Assembly (NCBI RefSeq): GCF_002157225.2
Contig: NZ_CP020038.1
Coordinates: forward strand, 2,634,501-2,698,500
DNA: 64,000 nt
Direction of reading: 5' to 3'
Source: Agarilytica rhodophyticola
Lineage (GTDB): Bacteria; Pseudomonadota; Gammaproteobacteria; Pseudomonadales; Cellvibrionaceae
Positions 9,015 through 16,292 of this stretch are shown here, one piece after another. The notes beneath the pieces are model-generated. The model was not told where the DNA came from. It saw only the letters and a list, made by a program, of their open reading frames with translations, and did no database searches. The position numbers were made by a program, and so were the translations under genes. Numbering within the stretch: position 1 is the stretch's first letter; each line of letters starts with the position of its first letter.

Positions 9015-10406
9015 ATGAAATCAATTTTATCATCTTTGCCTCGTTCACCTGCACAAGTCGCTGAGCGAGTGCGTAGTTTAAAATCTTCTCCTGCTGTTCA
9101 GGCGACATTTTGGGTGATTTTGGGTAGTGGCGGTTATCAAGTCATTCGCCTATTTGGTAATTTGATTCTGACGCGTCTGCTGTTTCCCGAGATCTTCGGT
9201 ATTATGGCCATCGTAACTGCTGTCCTTGTTGGCCTAGGCCAGCTATCTGATGTCGGTCTTAGGGAGGGTGTGGTTAATAGTGATCGCATCAATGACCCTC
9301 AATTTATGCGCACGGCTTGGACTTTGCAGATTTGCCGCACCGCTGTAATTGCAATACTGGCGGCGATCATCGCGTTCCCTCTAGCAAATTTTTATGACGA
9401 AGCTGTATTAGCCCCGGTGCTTATGGTGATCGCCTGCGGCACTTTTATTACTGGTTTTAAATCTATAGCCGTGCTGGCCTATGACAAGCGTCTTGATCTC
9501 AAAGCGCAAATGTTAGTGGACTTGGGTGTGCAGGTAGCAGGGCTTGTGGTAGTAATTGTCTGCGCGTGGTGGTGGAAAAGTATTTGGGCCTTGGTTGTCG
9601 GCCATGTATTTGCTTCTGTATTAGACGTAATACTGAGCTATGTGCTTTTCAAGGGACATCATAGTAAGTTTGCCTGGGATAAAAAAGCAGTTAAAACCCT
9701 TACCAGTTTTGGCAAGTGGATTCTTATATCATCGACTATTTCCTATATCACGGTGCAAGGCGACCGTCTGATACTAGGAAGTTTTCTAACGATGGGTGAG
9801 TTGGGGATTTATTCGGTCGCGGCCACTTGGGCGGCGATTGTGGCGCTGCTGTCTGTTAACTTTTCTACTCGTATTTTGCATCCTTATTTTAAGCAGGTTA
9901 TCGATGACACTAACAGTGATCACTCTAAAATTAAAAGAGTACGCAATATGCTCAACGCTGCCTATATGGTGGTGTGTGTGGTGGTCGCGTTAATTGGCGA
10001 TAAAATAATTCAAGGCTTTTATGATGATCGCTATCTCGACGGTGGTTGGATGCTGCAAATTCTCGCTTTAGGGCAGGTGGGCAGGGCGCTTACAGGAACT
10101 CTAATGCCTTTTATGCTTGCCTGTGGGGATTCTTTTAGCCAAATGAAGTTTAGCGCAGTAAGTGCCGTGATTTTGATTGCCTCGATTTTATTGGGTGGCT
10201 GGATGGCGGGTGCTCCAGGCGTGATTGTTGCTCTGGCTTTCGCCAGTATCGCCTCTCACCCTGTGATGGTTGCCTACGCTAGTAAACATGGCTATCACTG
10301 TACCATAGCTGACTTTAGCTTAATTACCTTCGCTGCAATTATTTGTTTTGTGGGATGGTGGCTAACTGATGCGCCTATTTTGGGTGTTCTCGCCGAACTC
10401 ATTTAA
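9015..10406 (+). CDS. oligosaccharide flippase (Wzx-type, MOP superfamily)
   Basis: A 463-residue polytopic membrane protein with about 12 to 14 predicted helices and the early RLFGNLILTRLLFPEIFGIM motif typical of the polysaccharide biosynthesis/lipopolysaccharide flippase branch. Such proteins move undecaprenyl-linked sugar units across the inner membrane. There are no glycosyltransferases or polymerase next to it, so it is an orphan here and its substrate cannot be inferred. The upstream 711 bases and downstream 797 bases are non-coding, so it is probably monocistronic. Confidence 0.88.
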   Translation: MKSILSSLPRSPAQVAERVRSLKSSPAVQATFWVILGSGGYQVIRLFGNLILTRLLFPEIFGIMAIVTAVLVGLGQLSDVGLREGVVNSDRINDPQFMRTAWTLQICRTAVIAILAAIIAFPLANFYDEAVLAPVLMVIACGTFITGFKSIAVLAYDKRLDLKAQMLVDLGVQVAGLVVVIVCAWWWKSIWALVVGHVFASVLDVILSYVLFKGHHSKFAWDKKAVKTLTSFGKWILISSTISYITVQGDRLILGSFLTMGELGIYSVAATWAAIVALLSVNFSTRILHPYFKQVIDDTNSDHSKIKRVRNMLNAAYMVVCVVVALIGDKIIQGFYDDRYLDGGWMLQILALGQVGRALTGTLMPFMLACGDSFSQMKFSAVSAVILIASILLGGWMAGAPGVIVALAFASIASHPVMVAYASKHGYHCTIADFSLITFAAIICFVGWWLTDAPILGVLAELI

Positions 10407-11085
10407 GCTTATTTATTTTTTTGTTTTCTTGCCTTCTGTAATCCTCTTGCTGAGCATAGTGAGCTGAGGATAGGGGGCTAGTATGCCTGCAGATCGAAGC
10501 TGCAAGCTGCATGATATTGCTTATTGTGGCGTATGTGTCGACTAATATTACAATAACTTCCCTAGCGCTATGTCTGGAATATAAGGCTATGATTGATCCT
10601 TTTAAGTCTCGATACATCATATTCCAAACCGGCATACATATGATGGCTATCACGCTTATTACCTAGGCAGTGAGATTTTCTTAACCCCTTTGTATCTATT
10701 TGTAGATAACTCTTCTCCCTTACCTAAAATCCACTCTCGTGACGGAATTGTTATCACTGCACTTTAGCTAAATACTTGTCATTAAGTGATAAAAATAGCG
10801 GGTTAAATAGCCATTTCCCTATACTTATCAAGCGCTTAGCTCATTTTTCATTGGTTCATGGCAAATCTCTGCCTCATTTCTCTATCTTGGCTTGGGTTGT
10901 GCGTGTCGATTAATTTATCAATCTATCTAATATTTTGATTTTGTGTTTCTCTATTTATTTTTACTTAAAAGAGCATGATTTTTTAGAGCTTAATTGTGGA
11001 AAAAAACAAAGTTATTTTGTGTCTTTTTTGTATTTTATTTAGCTGAAGCAAATTAAAAAGTAGACGCATTTGGCATTTTTTTTAT
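10407..11085. other. AT-rich gene desert before the GGA-rich RNA locus
   Basis: No coding frame with support was found. The top strand is T-rich and poor in G for most of this stretch, in contrast with the purine-rich stretch that begins near 11200, so there is an abrupt strand-composition switch across about 11050-11200. The sequence just before the switch holds the inverted repeat described at 11086-11160. Confidence 0.5.
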
Positions 11086-11160
11086 AAAGGTAAACGTTAA
11101 GTTTAAAAAATACCGTTCAGAAAACGCTATTTTTAATTTATTTACAAGATGTTTACCTTT
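11086..11160. promoter_or_regulatory. candidate regulator binding region: distant 10-bp inverted repeat
   Basis: AAAGGTAAAC at 11086-11095 and its exact reverse complement GTTTACCTTT at 11151-11160 are separated by 55 bases. Each arm lies beside a further related half site: GTAAAC-N5-GTTTAA at 11090-11106, and a direct repeat of TTTAC with an 11-base period at 11141-11156. The block lies just upstream of the candidate promoter of the GGA-rich RNA, about 45 to 120 bases before the presumed start, where GacA/UvrY-type activators bind in known CsrB/RsmZ genes. The half site differs from the canonical TGTAAG, so the regulator is not identified. Confidence 0.45.
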
Positions 11161-11169
11161 TTTTAAATG

Positions 11170-11197
11170 TTGGCTTAGCTTTTGCTATATGTATATT
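11170..11197 (+). promoter_or_regulatory. candidate sigma-70 promoter of the GGA-rich RNA
   Basis: TTGGCT (11170-11175) as -35 and TATATT (11192-11197) as -10, separated by 16 bases, match the sigma-70 consensus at four and five of six positions. Transcription would begin at about 11203-11206, exactly where the GGA-rich, C-poor sequence begins. The match is moderate, and this fits a promoter that needs an activator. Confidence 0.5.
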
Positions 11198-11723
11198 GTG
11201 TAATGGATACCTCTGGTTTTTGAAGTGTTGGAGCTTAGGATGAAAATCAAAGCTACATGGATGTTGAGAAAGTAGATAGTAGTGTTGAAGTGTTAGTGTG
11301 TGTTGGAGCAAAAGGAATAACCCTGTACTACAAGGACGTTTGAATATTTAGTGTGTTGTTGTGTGATAGAGAAGTGTTGGAAAAAGGATGGTGTGATAAG
11401 AAAAAAACAAAGGAATTGAAATAGGGTTATAGGAATTTTTTCATTAAACGGAATTGATGTATTACAAGAGTTTTTTGTAACAGTAGTGTGGTTAGGAATA
11501 GGAAGAGAAGGATTTTTTATAAAGTTAAATGGAATTTTAAGCACAAAAATTAGGAATTTGTGTTGGAGATTGTGTAAGAGTTGTGTGTTATGTGTGTGTT
11601 AGATGCTACGGATAAGGCGAATAAAATACGGATATTGTGTATTAAAGTTGATATGTAGTGGTGTGTTTTAGGATGTGTTAGGGAAAAGGGACATAAACGG
11701 AATTATTGTCAGGGATGACTATA

Positions 11724-11747
11724 TACTACTGGCGCGAAGAAGTAGTA
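11724..11747 (+). other. 7-bp hairpin inside the GGA-rich RNA
   Basis: TACTACT (11724-11730) pairs perfectly with AGTAGTA (11741-11747) around the loop GGCGCGAAGA. The sequence from here to about 11755 holds the only concentration of C in the whole stretch, so it may be a structural domain separate from the CsrA-type sites. Confidence 0.45.
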
Positions 11748-11878
11748 CCGCGTTTTGAAGGATTGTTAATATACGGAAATACAGAAGCAGTTTTGGGGAT
11801 TGATTAACAACAGAAAGTGAATATGGAGTGTTCTTATAGGATATTATAAGTAGTTTATTTTTAAGGATGCTCATAAAA

Positions 11879-11912
11879 AACCGTTTTCAATTTTATTGAA
11901 AGCGGTTTTTTT
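11879..11912 (+). terminator. strong intrinsic terminator, probably bidirectional
   Basis: AACCGTTTTCAA (11879-11890) pairs with TTGAAAGCGGTT (11896-11907) over 12 base pairs with a single G-U pair and a 5-base loop. Seven T follow on the top strand (11906-11912) and six T follow on the bottom strand (complement of 11875-11880). It can therefore end both the rightward GGA-rich RNA and the leftward marR message, whose stop codon lies about 75 bases away. Confidence 0.85.
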
Positions 11913-11985
11913 ATTTGCACGTTTACTTATTCATCCAACGTATGTTTGTATTGGGTGAACAGTTAAGCAATAACGCATAACTAAA

Positions 11986-12510
11986 TTACATTGAAGAAAC
12001 GTGTACCGATTTTTCTACCGGGCACCCCATTGAGCGGCATACATCTTCATTGCATAACCGGCAAACGCGTCTTGCGGCAATAGGCTCTTTCGCCAGTTTG
12101 CTCATAGCAGGCTCTAGTAGTTGGGCGATAGCTTGCTTTTCTTCCTCACTATATTGTGACAGTATTTGCGCCGTTACTTTTTGGCGTGCCTGTAATATCT
12201 TTTCCACGCGCAATTTTCCTTTCTGGCTTACACAGAGCACCACAGAGCGCGCGTCCGCAGTACTCTTATGGCGCACAACTAAATTCTCTTTTGTTAGCGT
12301 ATCTACAAGCCTTACGGCACCGGAATGAGATAGTCCTAGTACCTTGCTTAAGGTATCAATCGTATCATTGGGGTGATAATGAATTGCCACCAGTGCAGAT
12401 TCGTGATTTAGACTTCGCCCTCCCAAAGTCGCGACCTGTTCTTCGATGCGGTTGGCAATGTTGGTCGCGAAGGCGCCAATAAGATTCCCGAGGTAATGTT
12501 CATTGTTCAT
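11986..12510 (-). CDS. MarR-family transcriptional regulator with C-terminal cysteine cluster
   Basis: A winged-helix repressor of the MarR family: dimerisation helices, then the HTH (TIDTLSKVLGLSHSGAVRLVDTLTKENLVVRHKS) and a wing with the DARSVVLCVSQKG strand pair. The C terminus carries CRLCNEDVCRSMGC, four cysteines that could bind metal or sense oxidants or electrophiles. The ATG at 12510 was chosen because both candidate operators would then lie upstream of the gene; alternative in-frame ATGs are at 12537 and 12588. The regulator is divergent from the haloalkane dehalogenase gene, so it probably controls that gene and itself. Confidence 0.85.
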   Translation of the reverse strand: MNNEHYLGNLIGAFATNIANRIEEQVATLGGRSLNHESALVAIHYHPNDTIDTLSKVLGLSHSGAVRLVDTLTKENLVVRHKSTADARSVVLCVSQKGKLRVEKILQARQKVTAQILSQYSEEEKQAIAQLLEPAMSKLAKEPIAARRVCRLCNEDVCRSMGCPVEKSVHVSSM

Positions 12511-12523
12511 ACCTTCTACTATA

Positions 12524-12538
12524 TATGACTCGCTCATA
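12524..12538. promoter_or_regulatory. MarR operator candidate 1
   Basis: TATGA-CTCGC-TCATA is a perfect 5-bp-arm palindrome with a 5-base spacer, the size MarR dimers bind. Its twin lies at 12575-12589, centre to centre 51 bases away, close to five helical turns. It covers the alternative marR start at 12537. Confidence 0.7.
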
Positions 12539-12574
12539 AAAATATATAGACAAGGTTTTCTATCTGAATTATTG

Positions 12575-12589
12575 TATGACTCAATCATA
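12575..12589. promoter_or_regulatory. MarR operator candidate 2
   Basis: TATGA-CTCAA-TCATA repeats the arms of operator 1 exactly and shares seven of its first eight bases and the full right arm. It lies about 45 bases upstream of the dehalogenase start codon and on the same face of the helix as operator 1, so binding at both could shut both divergent promoters. Confidence 0.7.
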
Positions 12590-12633
12590 TATTAATTTGG
12601 CTTTGCTAACAGCAATGAGTGGAAATTTATAAA

Positions 12634-13551
12634 ATGACACAAAATAATCACATGAAGGGTAATTCAGAAACGCTGCCATACGACAAACAATACAAAACCG
12701 TATTAGGTAAGAAGATGGCTTACGTGGATGTTGGCTCCGGCGATCCAATTGTTTTTTTACATGGCAATCCAACGTCGATTTACCTATGGCGCAATATCAT
12801 GCCTTATATAGAGGGCCGAGGCCGCTTAATAGCGATCGACATGATTGGCATGGGGGATTCTGAAAAGTTGGCAAGTACCGACAAAAGTACCGACAATAGT
12901 AATTATTCCTTAGAGGAGAACTGTCGCTACACTTTTGCGCTTTTGGAGGCTGTTGGTGTCACACACAATGTGATCTTAATACTTCATGACTGGGGATCTG
13001 GGGTTGGCTTTCACTGGGCTAACCAACATCGAGAGTCGGTTAAAGGAATCGCGTTTATGGAGGCCATTGTGACACCTTTTCCCAGTTGGGATGATTTCCC
13101 CAAAGATCTGCATGATCCCATTGGACGTTTGCGTTCTAAAGAGGGGGATAAAATGGTTTTAGAGGATAACTTTTTTATCGAAACATTACTGCCTGCTGCT
13201 GTGACTAGACCATTGAGTGATATTGAACGTAATGAGTATCGTCGGCCATTTATCCAGGCAGGAGAAGCGCGAAGGGCGATGTTATCCGGGCCCCGACAAC
13301 TGCCCATTGCAGGTGAACCTGCAGCAACAGTTGCTTTAATTGCAAACTACGCGCAGTACTTATCCCAATCCTCAGATCTACCTAAACTATTTATCAACGC
13401 TGAGCCTGGCGCATTCTTAGCGGGATATGCGAGAGATTTTGTGCGTACTTGGCCGAACTTAAAAGAAGTGACGGTAAAGGGGCTTCATTTTATTCAAGAG
13501 GATTCTCCCGAGGATATTGGGAAAGCTATACTGGAATGGTTGCCCGGTTAA
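12634..13551 (+). CDS. haloalkane dehalogenase (alpha/beta hydrolase, subfamily II-like)
   Basis: The 305-residue enzyme should hydrolyse carbon-halogen bonds of haloalkanes to an alcohol and halide. It shows nucleophile Asp119 followed by Trp120 (LHDWGS), the halide-holding Asn45 (HGNPTS), catalytic acid Glu143 (FMEAIV) and catalytic His285 (GLHFIQEDSP), the Asp-His-Glu set of the DhaA/LinB subgroup. The ATG at 12634 was taken; a GTG five codons upstream is also open. It is divergent from the MarR gene and downstream of two operators. The natural substrate could instead be another electrophile, since many family members have unknown physiological targets. Confidence 0.9.
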   Translation: MTQNNHMKGNSETLPYDKQYKTVLGKKMAYVDVGSGDPIVFLHGNPTSIYLWRNIMPYIEGRGRLIAIDMIGMGDSEKLASTDKSTDNSNYSLEENCRYTFALLEAVGVTHNVILILHDWGSGVGFHWANQHRESVKGIAFMEAIVTPFPSWDDFPKDLHDPIGRLRSKEGDKMVLEDNFFIETLLPAAVTRPLSDIERNEYRRPFIQAGEARRAMLSGPRQLPIAGEPAATVALIANYAQYLSQSSDLPKLFINAEPGAFLAGYARDFVRTWPNLKEVTVKGLHFIQEDSPEDIGKAILEWLPG

Positions 13552-13911
13552 AAACTCCTCGCTCATATCAATAGATGCAACACCTTAATCTATATCAATT
13601 TCGCTGAAACACGTCATGTGGTTTCAGCAAAAACCTATGCGTTGAATCAATCTTATTTCCACCATCCTTTTCAATATACTTTATCTAAGGCCATCTCTAT
13701 ACGTGATTAAAAAATAAGTCACTAGCTCTGTATTAGTAATCTCTATTGTTGCTCAGCTGCAATAGTTATTTGCAAAAATACCCTATTATTATTCTCAGAC
13801 AAGATGATTACAATATTTTCAGGTCATGAGTAATGCATTTGAGCTTTACATTCATGGCGGAGATATTTTGACAAATCTCATCCGTTTAAATGTTAAGTGG
13901 AGAAAGATATT
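13552..13911. other. intergenic gap with a hairpin, before the detoxification run
   Basis: A hairpin GCTGAAAC-N10-GTTTCAGC lies at 13603-13628, about 50 bases after the dehalogenase stop. It has no T-tract on either strand, so it is a poor intrinsic terminator. The rest of the 360 bases is AT-rich with no coding frame; a promoter for the following genes is expected here but none stood out. Confidence 0.45.
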
Positions 13912-14424
13912 TTGAAGATTACACAATTTAAATTACTAAATGCATGTATTTTTATCGCAATTGTATTATCTACATTTGCTTCAGCTAATGAAAAAAGCAC
14001 TAATAATTTAAAATCTAGCCAGTTTGCTCAAACAACAAATCGTGGAGAAATAAATATGTCTAGCAATGCCGAACAAGAGGCTGTTAAAACCGCCGTAAAC
14101 AATTATTTAACAGGTATTAGCCGTCCAGAGATTGCCAGAGAGCGTATTCAAGCGGCATTTTATTCAAGTACTAACTTACATTCACTTGATGAAGATGGCA
14201 ATGTAAAGTTTCAACCCCGTGACAGCCTCATTGAGATGGTTTTAGCGGGTAATGTTCCTCCACACAAGGGTGAAATTATGCAGATTGAAGTGACCAACGA
14301 TATGGCTTTTGCAAAAGTACACCTCGATCTTCCCGATCGAGACTTCTACGATTACCTAACTTTGTTGAAACTAAATGTCGGCTGGAGAATTGTTAGCAAA
14401 ACATATACAACAGTAATGAAATAA
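13912..14424 (+). CDS. exported NTF2-like (putative lumazine-binding) protein
   Basis: A product of about 170 residues with a signal peptide (MKITQFKLLNACIFIAIVLS, then TFASA) and an NTF2-like cone fold of the Lumazine_bd_2 type (EQEAVKTAVNNYLTGI at the start, DYLTLLKLNVGWRIVSKTYT at the end). The TTG at 13912 was chosen because GGAG lies nine bases upstream and it places the signal peptide at the very N terminus; a GTG at 13897 is the alternative, and an ATG at 14056 would drop the signal. The ligand is unknown. It is the first gene of a same-strand run to 18065. Confidence 0.75.
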   Translation: MKITQFKLLNACIFIAIVLSTFASANEKSTNNLKSSQFAQTTNRGEINMSSNAEQEAVKTAVNNYLTGISRPEIARERIQAAFYSSTNLHSLDEDGNVKFQPRDSLIEMVLAGNVPPHKGEIMQIEVTNDMAFAKVHLDLPDRDFYDYLTLLKLNVGWRIVSKTYTTVMK

Positions 14425-14543
14425 TTATCCCTGAATTATCTTCACTTCTTATACTTTCGGTCTTCAGGTTCTGTTTAGAAAGCATAAACGCCTTAACGGA
14501 GACAACTATTATCTAGACAGAATTTAAAATCTAGGGAAGTAAA

Positions 14544-15065
14544 ATGAAAATCTTAGTCAATGTTTTTCACCCCAATATAGAAGCATCTAGTGTTAATGCT
14601 ACATGGGTTGAAGTTCTTAGAAAGTATCGTGATGTAACTTTGAATCTACAATATACCAATTATCCAAACTGGCAATTTGATGTGGTTAGAGAGCAACGGC
14701 TGCTAAGCGAACACGAGCTTATTGTTTTTCAATTCCCTTTCTTATGGTATTCCATGCCGCCGCTAATGAAGAAGTGGGTCGACGATATATTGACCTATGA
14801 ATGGGCTTACGGTATTGGTGGTGAAGCGCTAAAAGGCAAGTCGGTAGTATTAGCTATATCTACAGGTTGCTCTGGGCAATCCTATCAGGCGGGGGGAGAA
14901 AATAATTATTCTATGAGTGAGTTTCTAAAGCCCATTCAACAAACAGTTGAACTAACACAGATGAATTATCTACCGCCATTTGTATTTTATAGCGCTCTGG
15001 AAGCATCGCAACGGGATATAGACCAATCCGCAGAAGATTATTTAGCCCATATAGTAAAGTTATAA
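14544..15065 (+). CDS. flavodoxin-fold NAD(P)H:quinone oxidoreductase
   Basis: A 173-residue cytosolic flavoprotein of the KefF/YwrO/MdaB type. The FFPFLWYSMPPLMKKWVDD-like block (here FQFPFLWYSMPPLMKKWVDD, about 72-91) and the ALKGKSVVLAISTG strand that follows are typical of the FMN/FAD-binding flavodoxin fold. Such enzymes reduce quinones by two electrons and protect against redox-cycling compounds. It lies 119 bases after the NTF2-like gene and 45 bases before the alcohol dehydrogenase gene, with an SD-like AGGGAAG about 5 bases upstream of the ATG. Confidence 0.87.
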   Translation: MKILVNVFHPNIEASSVNATWVEVLRKYRDVTLNLQYTNYPNWQFDVVREQRLLSEHELIVFQFPFLWYSMPPLMKKWVDDILTYEWAYGIGGEALKGKSVVLAISTGCSGQSYQAGGENNYSMSEFLKPIQQTVELTQMNYLPPFVFYSALEASQRDIDQSAEDYLAHIVKL

Positions 15066-15110
15066 TGTTTTACGCCTTACACTTGAAATAAAAATACAGA
15101 GATAAAATAA

Positions 15111-16256
15111 ATGAATTTTTCTTATCAAAACACTACTCAAATTCAATTTGGTCAAGGACAAATTGAAAGTATAAAAAACTTAATCTCCAAGGATAGCAGT
15201 GTACTAGTGCTTTACGGCTTTGGTTCCATTAAAAAGAACGGTGTTTACGACCAGGTTGAAGCCGCTTTGAGTAATTACCAATGGCTTGAATTTGGTGGTA
15301 TTGAAGCAAACCCAACCAAAGAAACCTTGGATAAAGCCGTGGCTATCGCCAAAAGTAAAAATATAGATTACATCCTCGCGGTAGGAGGTGGATCTGTCAT
15401 CGATGGTGCTAAATATGTTGCCGCTGCAAGTTGTTATGAGGGTGATGGCTGGGACATACTTGAAGGCAAATACACTATCACAAAGGCCTTGCCTTTAGGC
15501 ACCATTCTCACTTTGCCTGCGACTGGCTCAGAATCTAATGCCAACTCTGTTATTACTAAAGCGGAAACTCAAGATAAACTGGCATTTGCCAGCGCTTATG
15601 TGCAGCCGGTATTTGCGGTAATGGATCCTGATGTAATGAAAACATTACCAGAAAAACAACTTGTTAATGGCATTGTCGATGCCTGGGTGCATGTTTGTGA
15701 ACAATATCTGACCTTTCCAACTGGCGCACTGGTACAAGAAGGATACGCTGAAGCATTATTAAAAAGCCTAAAGAACATCGCAGACAACTTTAATCAGCAA
15801 GATGATATGTGGCGAGCTAACTTAATGTGGGCTGCTAATCAAGCTCTCAATGGTCTTATTGGTTTGGGTGTTACACAGGATTGGTCTACGCATATGATTG
15901 GACATGAACTCACCGCTTTATATGGCGTCGATCATGCACGTTCACTGGCGATTGTCCAACCGTCATTATTGCGTAATCAACTAACTGCTAAGAAAGGAAA
16001 ACTTGAGCAAATGGGGCGCAATGTATTTGGCCTATCTCAGCGTGATGATCTTGCTGAGTTAACTGTTCAAGAAATCGAATCTTTTTATCAGCAACTGAAT
16101 GTTCGCACTCAATTGACTGAACATGTAGAAACCAAGCAAGAAGCGATTGAGAAAATTATTAAGCGGCTACAGCTGCACGGTATGACAAAGTTAGGTGAAC
16201 ATCAAGCTATTACCCTTGAAGAAAGCCGTGCAATTTTGAATGGTGCAGTGGCCTAA
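15111..16256 (+). CDS. iron-containing (YqhD-like) alcohol/aldehyde dehydrogenase
   Basis: A 381-residue group III alcohol dehydrogenase. The nucleotide-binding GGGSVIDGAK motif (92-101) and the metal ligands Asp190 and His194 (DAWVHVCEQ), His261 and His275 (HMIGHELTALYGVDHA) match E. coli YqhD, which is NADPH-dependent and reduces short-chain and lipid-derived aldehydes. This fits an aldehyde-detoxifying role in the MarR-linked run. It is 45 bases downstream of the quinone reductase gene and 36 bases upstream of the cupin gene, so all are probably co-transcribed. Confidence 0.9.
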   Translation: MNFSYQNTTQIQFGQGQIESIKNLISKDSSVLVLYGFGSIKKNGVYDQVEAALSNYQWLEFGGIEANPTKETLDKAVAIAKSKNIDYILAVGGGSVIDGAKYVAAASCYEGDGWDILEGKYTITKALPLGTILTLPATGSESNANSVITKAETQDKLAFASAYVQPVFAVMDPDVMKTLPEKQLVNGIVDAWVHVCEQYLTFPTGALVQEGYAEALLKSLKNIADNFNQQDDMWRANLMWAANQALNGLIGLGVTQDWSTHMIGHELTALYGVDHARSLAIVQPSLLRNQLTAKKGKLEQMGRNVFGLSQRDDLAELTVQEIESFYQQLNVRTQLTEHVETKQEAIEKIIKRLQLHGMTKLGEHQAITLEESRAILNGAVA

Positions 16257-16292
16257 CTTTTACTTGCTCTAAATTAATTATTGAGAATTTTT

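Larger units (their letters stand above)
11204..11912 (+). ncRNA. candidate giant CsrB/RsmZ-type CsrA(RsmA)-sequestering RNA
   Basis: By hand count this stretch has 31 GGA trinucleotides between 11205 and 11867, 26 of them as A(N)GGA, the CsrA/RsmA recognition core, and not one TCC. C makes up only about 6% of bases 11221-11880. Two sites closely match the CsrA SELEX consensus RUACARGGAUGU (11253-11264 and 11328-11339). Several GGAs sit in hairpin loops: 11442-11459 (loop ACGGAA), 11625-11636 (CGGA), 11708-11719 (GGGA) and 11833-11850 (GGATAT). A promoter-like sequence precedes it and a strong intrinsic terminator ends it. Both strands lack a plausible gene. At about 700 nt it would be about twice E. 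coli CsrB (369 nt). Known family members act by titrating CsrA; that role here is inferred. Confidence 0.72.

Noticed and set aside
10399-10653. 84-codon open frame on the minus strand after the flippase
   Set aside because: It overlaps the end of the flippase gene, has no ribosome-binding site and shows no recognisable protein composition.
11293-11544. 83-codon open frame on the minus strand inside the GGA-rich region
   Set aside because: It is the complement of a purine-rich RNA-like stretch, so it is full of Pro, Ile, Phe and Thr/Ser codons with no ribosome-binding site and no protein pattern. It is explained by the composition skew.
11204-11912. Region read as a retron, group II intron or phage remnant
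   Set aside because: There is no reverse transcriptase gene nearby, no intron domain V/VI-like hairpin, and no integrase or direct-repeat boundaries.
13603-13628. Hairpin after the dehalogenase as a terminator
   Set aside because: It lies at a plausible place, but it is followed by A bases on the top strand and has no T-tail on the bottom strand, so only a structural note was kept.
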